A stretch of 33,958 nt of DNA from a candidate division NC10 bacterium CSP1-5 (lineage in GTDB: Bacteria > Methylomirabilota > Methylomirabilia > Methylomirabilales > CSP1-5). Position 1 is the first letter of the stretch; each line of letters opens with the position of its first letter. The stretch spans positions 1 through 33,958 of the forward strand of contig LDXR01000023.1 of the NCBI GenBank assembly GCA_001443495.1. The letters run 5' to 3'. This document shows positions 1 through 7,912 of the stretch, one piece after another. The position numbers and the translations under genes were made by a program. The notes under the pieces were generated by a model. It worked only from the letters and a program-made list of their open reading frames with translations, ran no database searches and had not been told where the DNA came from.

Positions 1-551
1 GGGGGGACTGGCCCCAACCCTTCTCCGTCGAGCTGATAAGGGGGGGTCGGCGGATTCGGGATCGGGTTGTTATTCGCATCGAAATAGGCAAACCTGGGGT
101 TCGTGATGTTCAACCCCAGTACCTGCCCTTGGTCGCAGGTATAGGCCGCTGGGGTCCCGACCGCCGCCCGCACCCGTATCAGGGAGGTGCCGTTGAGACA
201 GAAGAGGAAGACATTGCTGGTCCCGCTCCCGTCGGCATCGCCATAGACGGCCAGCGCGTTGTCCGTGGCGACCTGAATGGCGACAGGATTAGCCAAGTCG
301 TTCACGGGATTGGCGTCGAAGTTCTCGGGGAAGTAACCGGCGTTCCGCAGCAGGGTGGAGATCTGGTCCATGGCCGCTCGAGCGCTCTGCTGCACGTCCA
401 CTTTCCCCTCCCCCTTGGCGTAAATGGTCTGGTTGGATTGGAGTACGATGTAGACCGCGAACAGCACCAGGAGGAAGACGCTCAAGCTGACGATCGTCTC
501 CAAGAGGCTGTGGCCCTGGTCTTTCCGATGGAGCGCGTAGTTCATCCTCAT
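1..551 (-). CDS. PilW-like prepilin (minor type IV pilin), 3' end outside window
   Basis: The protein opens with a short charged leader and a type IV prepilin cleavage site, Gly13 followed by HSLLE with Glu at +5, then a hydrophobic helix of about 20 residues. The motif QQSARAAMDQI followed by LLRNAGYFPE is typical of PilW-type minor pilins, which are cut by the prepilin peptidase and help prime the pilus or pseudopilus. His at +1 of the mature protein is unusual, since Phe or Met is normal. The ATG at 551 overlaps the stop of the upstream PilV-like gene as ATGA, indicating translational coupling. The reading frame is open to the left edge, so the C-terminus is missing. It is a paralogue of the PilW-like gene at 2866-3573. 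Confidence 0.85.
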   Translation of the reverse strand, partial: MRMNYALHRKDQGHSLLETIVSLSVFLLVLFAVYIVLQSNQTIYAKGEGKVDVQQSARAAMDQISTLLRNAGYFPENFDANPVNDLANPVAIQVATDNALAVYGDADGSGTSNVFLFCLNGTSLIRVRAAVGTPAAYTCDQGQVLGLNITNPRFAYFDANNNPIPNPPTPPYQLDGEGLGPVP

Positions 552-1120
552 AGCCTCGTAATATTCGTCATCAACCGGACCCCCGTCGGCCTTCCCGGGT
601 AAGTGATCGTGACGGTGACCTGGGTTAATGTCGCGCTCAGTGCGGCGACGCCAACCTGCCCCCGTCCGTTCAGGCTGATGCCCTGCCCCGTGGAAAGGGT
701 GCTCCACTGTGCCTTCTCGGTCGCAGTAAAGGTAAAGCCGTCGCCTTCAGCCGCCAGGGCATAACGCCACCGACGCGCGATCGTCCGCTCGGGCTCCCCC
801 GGCGGAAGGGATCCTGGATTCAAGGTATCGAAGTTGTTCAGGCTATTGATATTGTCAAAGGGAAGAGCGGAGATGTCCTCGAGGATCTGCCTACCCGCCG
901 TGAGGGCCATCGTCATCTTCCCCGCCTGTGTGATGTTTCTATAGCCCGTGGGAAACGTGGCGGCTATGGCCAGGAGTGCCACGGAGAGGACGGCTCCTCC
1001 TACCAGGACTTCGAGGAGGCTGAAGCCAGCCAGGCTCCACAGGCCCTTGCCTAGCTTTGCATCGCGGCCCGTCCAGGCGCCTGGCTCGGCGCCTCGGAGT
1101 GGACTTTCAGCAGAAATCAC
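548..1120 (-). CDS. PilV-like prepilin (second copy)
   Basis: Predicted 190-residue minor pilin. The prepilin site is G32 followed by FSLLEVL, with Glu at +5 and a hydrophobic N-helix. I chose the GTG at 1120 because a perfect AGGAGGT ribosome-binding site (1127-1133) lies six bases upstream; the ATG at 1192 has no such site. This gives an unusually long leader of 32 residues. Alignment by eye with the PilV-like protein at 3566-4030 shows shared SVALLAI, FPT, LPF or RPF and NN-DT elements in the same order, so the two are paralogues. The stop overlaps the next prepilin start (ATGA). Role inferred: minor subunit that with PilW and PilX initiates pilus assembly in the inner membrane. Confidence 0.85.
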   Translation of the reverse strand: MISAESPLRGAEPGAWTGRDAKLGKGLWSLAGFSLLEVLVGGAVLSVALLAIAATFPTGYRNITQAGKMTMALTAGRQILEDISALPFDNINSLNNFDTLNPGSLPPGEPERTIARRWRYALAAEGDGFTFTATEKAQWSTLSTGQGISLNGRGQVGVAALSATLTQVTVTITYPGRPTGVRLMTNITRL

Positions 1121-1592
1121 GTATGTACCTCCTAGACCATTGCTCGCAATAAATAGAGGCTTGCACGATCTATGCCAGCAAAGATGACTCACCCTACGAC
1201 CCGCGGTGAGCCCATGAAGCCCCCTTTTTCCGTAAGATGTACGGCTACTCGATTCAGGCGTGGGCCAGTCTTCCCGCGTGCTTCGATCCCTTCTGACCGA
1301 GAATCGGACACAGCGTGGAAAGGACAGGTGGGACTAGTCGTCTGCTACAAGAGGCTATCTGAGGCTGTCTATGGAGGTGGGCAGAGATACTTGATGATTA
1401 TTAAAGTAATACATTAAGAAGCGAAGACTGCGCGCCAGGTGCCGGCTACGGGCCGGATCAACATGAATGTCAGGGTTTTATGCTGGAGGGCGCGAACCAC
1501 CGCGGCTCGGGGCGAATGCGCGAGCATGGGTCTTGCTATTGAGAGCGTGTTGGCACGCTGGACTCTGGAAGCTCGGGGGCAATGTCCAAACG
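1121..1592. other. intergenic spacer between PilX-like and second PilV-like genes
   Basis: This 472-base spacer has no ORF I can support on either strand. It holds an AT-rich island around 1396-1420 in otherwise GC-rich sequence, a plausible promoter zone for the second prepilin pair, but I cannot place convincing -35 and -10 boxes or a sigma-54 site. A stem of about seven pairs (ACTCACC near 1188 with GGTGAGC near 1205, plus-strand reading) lies 70-90 bases upstream of the GTG start and could be part of a leader. I see no good match to a c-di-GMP riboswitch core. Confidence 0.5.
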
Positions 1593-2777
1593 TCAAGAGG
1601 ACGGGAGGCGCTCTTGCCAGGAGCCGACCGTCGGCCTGAAGGCGCCACCAGGGGTAAGAGAGCGGGCAAGGGCCAGATCGTAGTGGAACTGAACGCCATC
1701 CTCGAGGTCTATCTCATCACCGATGAGGGACCCGTAAACCGTCCATCCGGCGGACCATTCGACCTCAGCACCCAGACCCTGGGCGTAAATCGCTCCGCGA
1801 AACTGGCCTCCCCCTGGGAATCCCTTCACGGCATCTTGCCCCCCCTTTGAGGAGAAGATCAAGAGATCCGAGGGCTTCCGGGTACTTGCGGCGGTCGCAT
1901 TGATCATCGCCCCGCCCTGGGCATGGAAGGTGCCAGTCATGTAAATGACCACGGGCCCCGTGATGTTCAGCGTCGCCCCCGTTCCCACATCAATCGTGTT
2001 GAAGTAATAGGTTCCCGCACTCAGCGTCGCCGTGGCACCGTTCGCCACGGAGAGATTGGGTGCAGGAGGAGTTGGAGGGGCAGTGTTCACCGGAGGAAAG
2101 GTGACGGAAGGCGCCGGCGCAGTGGTCGTGCCCGTTATTGTGGAACCTGAACCGAGCGTTACGGTACCTACGGCCTGGGCATTCCCCTTCACGGTGCTCC
2201 CTGTCCAGAGGACGATGTTGCCGTTGCTGCCGATATGGGCCTGCGATGGCGGGCCAATAGGATAGTTACCCAGGGCGGAGTCATAGCTGTCTACGAGCAC
2301 GCCGTCCTGCAGCCCGGTCACCCCCAGACCATATGCGGCGAACCTAAATGGCGAGGCCGGCTGCACGCGCACCTCCACGCGGGACGTGGCGCTGGGGGGG
2401 GTGCAGTTCCGGACACAGCCCATGGCAACGATAATCCGCTGATTGGGGTCGGCAGGGGCGGTGATTGCGGGAGGTGAGCACCTCGGGGGGCAAACGTCCA
2501 CCCGATAGCTTCCAGGCCCCAAGTTGACGTCTGCATTTTGGGGAATCGTTCCTACATATCCGCTATTCGCGGTCAACTGCGCGATGGCCATTTCGGCCGC
2601 CGCCTCGGCCAAATGATACGCCTGCACTCGGTTCCGTTCGTTGATGGCGATCAGGGTTTCCGTCGAGGAGATGCTCATAAAGGCGCTCCCCATGATCAAC
2701 AGGAGCGTCATGACGAGCAGGGTGATGACCAGGGCAATCCCTTCTTGACCTCTCCCCCTCTTCATCATCTTCATCAT
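1593..2777 (-). CDS. PilX-like minor pilin-associated protein with C-terminal DUF7305-like region
   Basis: Predicted 394 residues. The N-terminus MMKMMKRGRGQEGIALVITL followed by a hydrophobic stretch matches PilX N-terminal domains, where the helix ends in SISSTE and is followed by ERNRVQAYHLAEAA. The long C-terminal half contains small-residue beta repeats (GSNGNIVL, GNAQAVGTVTLGSG, VANGATATLSAGTYYFN) and the GPVVIYMTG and GGQFRGAIYAQG segments found in the DUF7305/bactofilin-like tails of large PilX proteins. I chose the ATG at 2777 because GAGGAG lies nine bases upstream. The gene lies 88 bases after the PilW-like gene and appears to have its own promoter. Role inferred: accessory subunit of the pilus-tip complex. 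The family call is firm; the tail function is not known. Confidence 0.8.
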   Translation of the reverse strand: MMKMMKRGRGQEGIALVITLLVMTLLLIMGSAFMSISSTETLIAINERNRVQAYHLAEAAAEMAIAQLTANSGYVGTIPQNADVNLGPGSYRVDVCPPRCSPPAITAPADPNQRIIVAMGCVRNCTPPSATSRVEVRVQPASPFRFAAYGLGVTGLQDGVLVDSYDSALGNYPIGPPSQAHIGSNGNIVLWTGSTVKGNAQAVGTVTLGSGSTITGTTTAPAPSVTFPPVNTAPPTPPAPNLSVANGATATLSAGTYYFNTIDVGTGATLNITGPVVIYMTGTFHAQGGAMINATAASTRKPSDLLIFSSKGGQDAVKGFPGGGQFRGAIYAQGLGAEVEWSAGWTVYGSLIGDEIDLEDGVQFHYDLALARSLTPGGAFRPTVGSWQERLPSS

Positions 2778-2813
2778 CCCAGGGCTCTCCTCTGCCTGAC
2801 GAGCGTGCCACAT

Positions 2814-2843
2814 AGTATAACCGAAAAGGGCCGGATCCTGCAA
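2814..2843 (-). promoter_or_regulatory. candidate sigma-70 promoter for the PilX-like gene
   Basis: On the minus strand TTGCAG (2843-2838) and TATACT (2819-2814) are separated by 18 bases. The -10 box matches the consensus at five of six positions and the -35 box at three. It lies about 37 bases upstream of the PilX-like ATG, in the gap after the PilW-like gene. Confidence 0.45.
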
Positions 2844-2865
2844 CACGATACCTCTGCGAGGGGCA

Positions 2866-3573
2866 TCACAACCCTAGATTCCTGGGGCGCACTTCGGCCC
2901 GCAGGGTAAAGGGCTGTGCCTTGCTTCCGGTCTGGGCATCTTGTGTCGTGATCGTCACCGAGATGCGTCGAATGTTGCCAAGGCTGCCTCCTGGAACAGC
3001 AGCAGGGGGGGCGGGACAATCGGGGGCGGCGGCGCCGCCCAGGCAAGTGTTGTTGGCATCATAATAGGTAAACCTCAAGGTTGTCACGCGCTCGGCGAAC
3101 GACTGGGCTCCTCCTGCGACCAACCAGCTCGTGCAGGTCGGGCCTGCGGGTGGGGACCACCGCTCGCGCCGGATCTTTGGAGGATCGTTTATACAGTTCG
3201 GAGTGCACGCGGGGTCGCGAGTATATTCGACTCTTTCGGTCGTGCCGTCGGAATCGACATCGGCGATGAATCTGATACTCGTGGCGGTCGCCGATTGGAT
3301 CGCCGTCGGGCAGACTGGTGGAATGACAGGTGGCTCCTCCGGGTAAAGTCCCGCCAGGCGTAACTCCCGGACGATCCGGTCTACGGCGATCCGGGCGTTC
3401 TGTTGGAGATCGGCCTGCTGCTCGCCCTTGACGAAGGTGACCTGGTTCACATCATACAAGAGGTAGAGCGCGAGCAGGACGACACCGCTGATCGCCGTGG
3501 CAGTCAAGACCTCGACCAGGCTAAAGCCCGCCTCACTGCGTCCATCGCCGAATCGATCGCGCTGTCTACCCAT
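2866..3573 (-). CDS. PilW-like prepilin (first copy)
   Basis: Predicted 235 residues. A 16-residue leader ends in Gly, followed by FSLVEVLTATAISG with Glu at +5 and a hydrophobic helix, the hallmark of class III minor pilins. QQNARIAVDRIVRELRLAG is the conserved PilW block. The C-terminal half has four or more cysteines (VCPTA, DPACTPNC, NNTCLGG, PDCPAP) that could form disulphides outside the cell. The start is either ATG 3573, overlapping the upstream gene by eight bases, or ATG 3585; neither has a strong ribosome-binding site, so coupling to the upstream PilV-like gene is likely. It is a paralogue of the partial gene at 1-551. Confidence 0.85.
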   Translation of the reverse strand: MGRQRDRFGDGRSEAGFSLVEVLTATAISGVVLLALYLLYDVNQVTFVKGEQQADLQQNARIAVDRIVRELRLAGLYPEEPPVIPPVCPTAIQSATATSIRFIADVDSDGTTERVEYTRDPACTPNCINDPPKIRRERWSPPAGPTCTSWLVAGGAQSFAERVTTLRFTYYDANNTCLGGAAAPDCPAPPAAVPGGSLGNIRRISVTITTQDAQTGSKAQPFTLRAEVRPRNLGL

Positions 3574-4030
3574 AGCGAGCCACATAGGTCACGATGGTGA
3601 TGGTTTGATTTCCGCTCTCGCGCCACCCCACCGTGATGGTTACCTGTTTCAAATCGGCGAGCCCCAGGGCGTTCTCTACGACCTGGACCGTCCCCCACCC
3701 CTGGGGCAGGGCCCCAGCCGGATTCGCCGGCGCAACGTCAGTCGTCCATCTGTTGAAGTGGGCAAGGACTGGTGCTGTGAGACCGCCCGGGGCGGGCAGC
3801 CGCGTGTCAAGATTATTATAAGAGGAAACCTCCGCGAACGGGCGGGTCCGGATCATCTCGATCATCTCCTGCGCTAACGATGAGGCCTGGCTCATATGCC
3901 CCCCGTACCGGACATTCTGCAGGGCCGTGGGGAACAGGCCTACGATCGCCAGGACCGCGACCGAGATAATGGCGGCCGCCAGCAGGACCTCGGCGAGGCT
4001 CAGACCCTTTTCGCGAAGGATGTGGCTCAT
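3566..4030 (-). CDS. PilV-like prepilin (first copy)
   Basis: Predicted 154 residues. A nine-residue leader MSHILREKG precedes LSLAEVLLAA, giving a prepilin peptidase site with Glu at +5. The block SVAVLAIVGLFPTALQNV, then MIEMIRTRPF and NNLDT, is characteristic of PilV/type II-like minor pilins. The ATG at 4030 overlaps the FimT-like stop as ATGA; an earlier in-frame ATG at 4048 would sit inside the upstream gene and is less likely. It belongs to the FimT-PilV-PilW-PilX run and should insert in the inner membrane before incorporation at the pilus base or tip. Confidence 0.87.
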   Translation of the reverse strand: MSHILREKGLSLAEVLLAAAIISVAVLAIVGLFPTALQNVRYGGHMSQASSLAQEMIEMIRTRPFAEVSSYNNLDTRLPAPGGLTAPVLAHFNRWTTDVAPANPAGALPQGWGTVQVVENALGLADLKQVTITVGWRESGNQTITIVTYVARYG

Positions 4031-4500
4031 GGGCAGCTTACCTTGCATGCCCGAACTCGCCCGGACGGGGATGCCACCACGGCATAGGTGCCGGCACTGT
4101 TTGTCATGGTGATCGTGCTCCCGGACGCTTCTCCTTTAAGATCATAGGTTACCTTGTCCGCCTCCGAGGTCAAGGTCAGCCCATCGGGGAGATCGGCCCG
4201 CCTCACATCCACGAACCACACTGCGGGAGGACCCGCGGAAACCTTTCGCTGGAGCAGGTAGCCTCCCGCCGGGACCGCAGCGTCACAATTCGCGAAGCAG
4301 ATGCGGTGGTCGAGCTGCAGCGAGACGGCCTTCTGGCGAGCCAGGCGGAGGTCTCCCGCCAGATTCCAGGCCGCTCCGCGCAGCCGGTACGCCTCGAGGG
4401 TTCGGAAAACCGACGGCATAACCATCCCCACCAGGACCACAAGGGCGACCCCCACCATGAAGAGCTCCATGAGGCTGAACCCCTTGTCGTCTCCCACCAT
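4027..4500 (-). CDS. GspH/FimT-like prepilin
   Basis: Predicted 157 residues. MVGDDKG followed by FSLMELFMVG is a short prepilin leader and cleavage site, followed by a hydrophobic helix and the GspH/FimT signature in which LRGAAWNLAGDLRLARQKAV leads into the globular domain. A pair of cysteines (CFANC) lies mid-protein and another (CKVSC) at the C-terminus, probably a disulphide as in FimU/GspH pseudopilins. ATG 4500 is preceded by AGGAG seven bases upstream; this ribosome-binding site overlaps the stop of the phosphodiesterase gene (TAG then GAG), so the two are almost certainly co-transcribed. Longer forms starting upstream read into that gene and are rejected. Confidence 0.88.
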   Translation of the reverse strand: MVGDDKGFSLMELFMVGVALVVLVGMVMPSVFRTLEAYRLRGAAWNLAGDLRLARQKAVSLQLDHRICFANCDAAVPAGGYLLQRKVSAGPPAVWFVDVRRADLPDGLTLTSEADKVTYDLKGEASGSTITMTNSAGTYAVVASPSGRVRACKVSCP

Positions 4501-4510
4501 CGGGGCGCTC

Positions 4511-5281
4511 CTACGCCACCGGTGCAAACCGATACTCCTTTCCCTGCTCCAGGATCTGACACCCTGGGACATCTTTCTTAAGCTCGTCAATGATCTCAGC
4601 GGTATACTGGGGCTTCAAGTGATACGCATACACGGTCGCCTTCACGCGCGCCTTGGCCAGTTCCGCCTTGAGGGCTTGCGGGGTCAGATGTCCGCTCACG
4701 TCTGCGAGTCGTTGGAGCCGATTGGGGAAGGTGGTCCCGATCATGACTGCCCGGAGGTTCGAGATGTCCTGCGCCGCCTTCCAGACTGCCTCCGTCGGGC
4801 CCGTATCTCCCAGGTGAAGCAGGGTTCCGAAATCGCCCTCGACGAAATAGCCAACACTGATCACCGAATGGGACAAGCGAATCGGGGTGACCCGGAAATG
4901 GCAGAGGGGAGTCGGCCTCCCCTCGGGGAGGGGGCGAAAATCGAGGATGGGCATTCGTGAATTCGGGATCTCGGTGAAGTTGGGCCACAAGACGTTATTC
5001 AGCAGAGAGCCCTTCAGGGCCTCGAGCACCGGCTCGATACTGTGGACGGTGATGGGCCGGTCCCGCTGACCAAAGATGTTATCCGCCAGGTGGGCCAGCC
5101 CGCGGACGTGGTCCAGGTGCGTATGTGTCAGAAGGACCGCCTCGATCTGCGCCTGCTCAGGGATCTCCAGGACACCGGTGACGGACCCCGCGTCGATCAG
5201 CAGGGTCTCATCCAGGAGGAAGCTGGAGAGGTGGTATCGCGGCGCCTCACCGCCAAAGCATCCGAGCACCCGGTACCTCAT
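4511..5281 (-). CDS. class II 3',5'-cyclic-nucleotide phosphodiesterase-like metallo-beta-lactamase-fold protein
   Basis: Predicted 256 residues. The zinc site THTHLDHVRGL (His53, His55, Asp57, His58) matches the H-x-H-L-D-H core of class II cyclic-nucleotide phosphodiesterases. Later motifs fit: a VLWPNFTEIP segment, LHLGDTGPTEAVW with the bridging Asp, and VSGHLTP with a metal-binding His. Members hydrolyse cAMP or cGMP in the cytoplasm or periplasm; I see no signal peptide, so cytoplasmic action is inferred. ATG 5281 has GGAGG six to seven bases upstream and overlaps the HD-GYP stop as ATGA. The substrate is not proved, and other MBL-fold hydrolases remain possible. The position between a c-di-GMP-type hydrolase and pilin genes suggests a role in nucleotide signalling for surface behaviour. 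Confidence 0.78.
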   Translation of the reverse strand: MRYRVLGCFGGEAPRYHLSSFLLDETLLIDAGSVTGVLEIPEQAQIEAVLLTHTHLDHVRGLAHLADNIFGQRDRPITVHSIEPVLEALKGSLLNNVLWPNFTEIPNSRMPILDFRPLPEGRPTPLCHFRVTPIRLSHSVISVGYFVEGDFGTLLHLGDTGPTEAVWKAAQDISNLRAVMIGTTFPNRLQRLADVSGHLTPQALKAELAKARVKATVYAYHLKPQYTAEIIDELKKDVPGCQILEQGKEYRFAPVA

Positions 5282-7077
5282 GCCCGACCTCCGCTGGACG
5301 CCGACGGTTGAGACACCGCTCCCCTTCTCTGTGGAGCCCTCTTTTCCAGATGCTCCAACGCCTGTGAGCTGATTCGTCCACCCCGAAAGGCCCGCAGGAA
5401 CGCCTCCGCCACCTTGGGGTCGAATTGCGACCCGGCACACCGTTCGATCTCAGTGGCCGCCGCTTCGTCGCCCAACCGCGGACGGTAAGGGCGGTCAGTG
5501 GTCATGGCATCAAAGGCGTCGGCGACGGCGATCACGCGTGACGCCAGCGGAATCTCGTTCCCCTTCAACCCCTGCGGATACCCCTGACCATCGCAGCGCT
5601 CCTGATGATGCCGAACCGCCGGGATCACCGCCTCGAGCTGCTTGATCGGCGCGAGGATTTCCGCCCCGAGCTCCGGATGGAGACGGATGTGCGCCAGCTC
5701 TTCGGGGGTCAGGGGGCCGTGCTTGAGGAGGACCCCGTCCCGAATTCCGATCTTTCCCACATCGTGCAAGATCGCGGCCAGCTCGAGCGTCTCCTTCTCC
5801 TCAGGCTTCAGGCCCAGTTCTTCCCCGATGGCCAGCGAGATATCCACGACGCGCCGCACGTGGCCGCCCGTGTACGGGTCTCGCTTCTCGATCGCCTCGG
5901 CCAATGTCGCCGCCGTACTGAGGAAGGTCTCCTTCACTTCCTCGTAGAGTCGCGCGTTCTCAATCGCGATCCCCACCTGACGGGCCAACGATTCGAACAG
6001 GCGCTGATCCTCCCCATCGAAGGGACGATCGCTCCGTCGGTTGATGGCCTGGAGTACCCCGATGATCCGGTCCCGGCTCTTCACGGCAACACAGATCATG
6101 TTTCGGGTGACGAAATGGGTTCGGACGTCGACCCGCCGTGAGAAGCGGGGATCGCGCCGCACATCGCTCACGACGGTGGATTGCCCGGTCCTGGCCACCC
6201 ATCCCGCGACGCCCTCCCCGACCTTGAGCCGGACCTCCTTCACCTCTCTCCCGCGCTCCCCTAATGCCACCTCAAAGACCAGCTCGTCGCACGCCTCGTT
6301 CAGGAGGAGGAGAGACCCGACCTCACATTCCATGAGGCGCGTGGCGGCCTCCACCGCCCGCCTGAGCACCTCCGAGATCTGCAGGGTCGAGTTGAGAATG
6401 GCGCTCAGCTCCATCAAGCTTGAGCACTGTCCCACCCGTTTTGCCGCCTCGGAGTAGAGGCGAGCGTTCTCCACCGCCATCCCCAGCTGATGTCCGATGG
6501 TCGCAACCAGGTCGGCATCGTCCCGATGAAACGAAGGAGAGGGCGGAAGGCGGAGTAGCTCGAGCACTCCGGCGAGGTGGCCGGAGACCCGCAAGGGGAC
6601 CGTAAGAAGCGAGGCCCGCCCCCCTGTGAATCGGGGAAGGGCCCAGCCGGGTGGCGCCGCCCCGACCGTCCGAAGACGCGCGCCATCGCCCCCCGTGACG
6701 ATCTCCCGGCGATGCGCCCCCTTGAGCGAGGCAGGTGCCAGCGAGATCGGAGATCCATTCTTTCCGCGCTGCATCCCGAAAAGCACCCGCTTCCTGTGCG
6801 GATCGATCTGCAAGAGGACGCCGTAATCAGCGGCCAGGCCCTGCAGGATGATCTTCAGGAGTGCTTGAAAGAGCGGTTCGAGCTGCAACGTGGTTGTCGA
6901 AGCCCGCCGGATGGCCTGGAGAAGCCTGACCCGGCGGTCCTGCGTCTTGAGCTCTTTCTCCAGTCCGGCAATCCGCGCCTGCTGACGGTCGAGCTGGCGT
7001 TGGTAAGAGGTGAGGAGCCGCCGCACCCCGACTGGGGACTTTTGCCCGCTTCGGCGTGCCTGTTGATGTCTGCCCAC
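5278..7077 (-). CDS. GAF-GAF-HD-GYP protein, probable cyclic-di-GMP phosphodiesterase
   Basis: Predicted 599 residues. A short coiled coil (about 22-58) leads to two GAF domains (about 62-205 and 220-378), then an HD-GYP domain (about 385-565). The catalytic set is visible: His406, HD at 438-439, Lys442, His467, the His490-His491 pair and the GYP triplet at 499-501 within DGQGYP. Such enzymes cleave c-di-GMP to pGpG or GMP and often cGAMP; the GAF domains presumably sense a small ligand or redox state. There is no membrane segment, so it should be cytosolic. The GTG start at 7077 has AGGAGG just upstream and lies eight bases after the trpA stop; the stop overlaps the next gene (ATGA). HD-GYP proteins control type IV pilus motility in other bacteria, in keeping with the pilin genes downstream. 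Confidence 0.9.
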   Translation of the reverse strand: MGRHQQARRSGQKSPVGVRRLLTSYQRQLDRQQARIAGLEKELKTQDRRVRLLQAIRRASTTTLQLEPLFQALLKIILQGLAADYGVLLQIDPHRKRVLFGMQRGKNGSPISLAPASLKGAHRREIVTGGDGARLRTVGAAPPGWALPRFTGGRASLLTVPLRVSGHLAGVLELLRLPPSPSFHRDDADLVATIGHQLGMAVENARLYSEAAKRVGQCSSLMELSAILNSTLQISEVLRRAVEAATRLMECEVGSLLLLNEACDELVFEVALGERGREVKEVRLKVGEGVAGWVARTGQSTVVSDVRRDPRFSRRVDVRTHFVTRNMICVAVKSRDRIIGVLQAINRRSDRPFDGEDQRLFESLARQVGIAIENARLYEEVKETFLSTAATLAEAIEKRDPYTGGHVRRVVDISLAIGEELGLKPEEKETLELAAILHDVGKIGIRDGVLLKHGPLTPEELAHIRLHPELGAEILAPIKQLEAVIPAVRHHQERCDGQGYPQGLKGNEIPLASRVIAVADAFDAMTTDRPYRPRLGDEAAATEIERCAGSQFDPKVAEAFLRAFRGGRISSQALEHLEKRAPQRRGAVSQPSASSGGRA

Positions 7078-7085
7078 CGCTCCTC

Positions 7086-7880
7086 CTATCCCATCGCCTG
7101 CTTCAAGGCCCGGACAAATGCGGCCACGTCCTCGACGAGTTCCGGACCGCGGCCTCTTTGCTCGATGCGGTCAACGATGGCCGATCCTACGATCACCCCG
7201 TCGGCAAGGGCCGCGACGTGTGACACCTGCGCTACAGTACTGATGCCGAACCCGACCGCAATGGGCTTGTCGGTCACCCGGCGCAGGCGGGCCAGAGAGG
7301 CCTCGAGATCGGACTGCACACTCTCTCTGGCGCCCGTCACCCCTTTGAGGGCGACATAGTAAATGTATCCCTGAGACACCTCCGCGATGCGGCGCAGCCG
7401 CGCCTCGGTGCTCGTGGGGGCGGCCAGAAAAATCGTATGGACTTGAGCGGTCGTGCAATACGCCTGCAACTGTTGTGCCTCTTCGGGAGGTAGGTCCGGG
7501 ACGATGATCCCGTCCACCCCGGCATCGCCGGCGTGCCTGGCAAACTCGCGAGCCCCCATGCGGAGGATCGGGTTGACGTAACTCATGAGGACGATGGGAA
7601 TCGGCGATCGGGCACGGATCTGCTCCACCAATCCGATGACCCCCTTGAGTGTGACCCCGTTCTCGAGGGCCCGCTGGCTCGCTCGCTGGATCGTCGTCCC
7701 ATCGGCCAGCGGATCGGAGAAGGGGACGCCGAGCTCGAGGAGGTCTGCCCCCGCCTCCCCAAAGGCCCATGCCAGTTCCCGGGTCGTGGACAAGTCCGGA
7801 TCCCCGGCGGTGATGAAGGGGATCAAGGCCTTGCCTCGTGCGGCTCGCAGGTCCCGAAAACACCGGTCGATCCGATTCAT
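7086..7880 (-). CDS. trpA: tryptophan synthase alpha subunit
   Basis: Full-length, 264 residues. It splits indole-3-glycerol phosphate to indole and glyceraldehyde 3-phosphate and channels indole to TrpB. Catalytic Glu49 (LLELGVPFSDP) and Asp60 (PLADG) fall at the canonical numbering, and the phosphate-binding loop (VGFGIST) and GSAIVDRI segments are present. The ATG at 7880 has only a weak GAAG upstream; the 30-base gap to trpB is filled by a heptamer repeat, so translation may depend on trpB. It is the last trp gene, but the HD-GYP gene follows after only eight bases with no terminator. Confidence 0.98.
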   Translation of the reverse strand: MNRIDRCFRDLRAARGKALIPFITAGDPDLSTTRELAWAFGEAGADLLELGVPFSDPLADGTTIQRASQRALENGVTLKGVIGLVEQIRARSPIPIVLMSYVNPILRMGAREFARHAGDAGVDGIIVPDLPPEEAQQLQAYCTTAQVHTIFLAAPTSTEARLRRIAEVSQGYIYYVALKGVTGARESVQSDLEASLARLRRVTDKPIAVGFGISTVAQVSHVAALADGVIVGSAIVDRIEQRGRGPELVEDVAAFVRALKQAMG

Positions 7881-7881
7881 G

Positions 7882-7912
7882 CTTCAACGTCCAATGTCCG
7901 ATGTCCAACGTC
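7882..7912 (-). repeat. four degenerate tandem heptamers between trpB and trpA
   Basis: On the minus strand the spacer consists of four consecutive heptamers of consensus GAC(A/G)T(C/T)G. The first unit shares its GA with the TGA stop of trpB, and the trpA ATG follows the array within a few bases. No second inverted arm is visible here, unlike the other arrays in this window. Confidence 0.75.

Noticed and set aside
129-602. Plus-strand open frames along the whole window, such as 129-602, 7533-8645, 12236-13774 and 14934-16904
   Set aside because: They mirror well-supported minus-strand genes in GC-rich sequence, lack family motifs and ribosome-binding sites, and have low-complexity composition.
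1545-1580. Sigma-54 promoter (TTGGCACG) near 1548
   Set aside because: It is on the plus strand, pointing away from the pilin genes, and lacks a GC box at the right spacing.
1121-1592. c-di-GMP or cGAMP (GEMM) riboswitch ahead of the second prepilin pair
   Set aside because: GTGCAAGCCTC vaguely recalls part of the core, but the paired conserved segments and tetraloop-receptor are not present.
1414-1596. 60-residue minus-strand frame in the prepilin spacer
   Set aside because: No ribosome-binding site, no recognisable motif, and composition like the flanking non-coding sequence.
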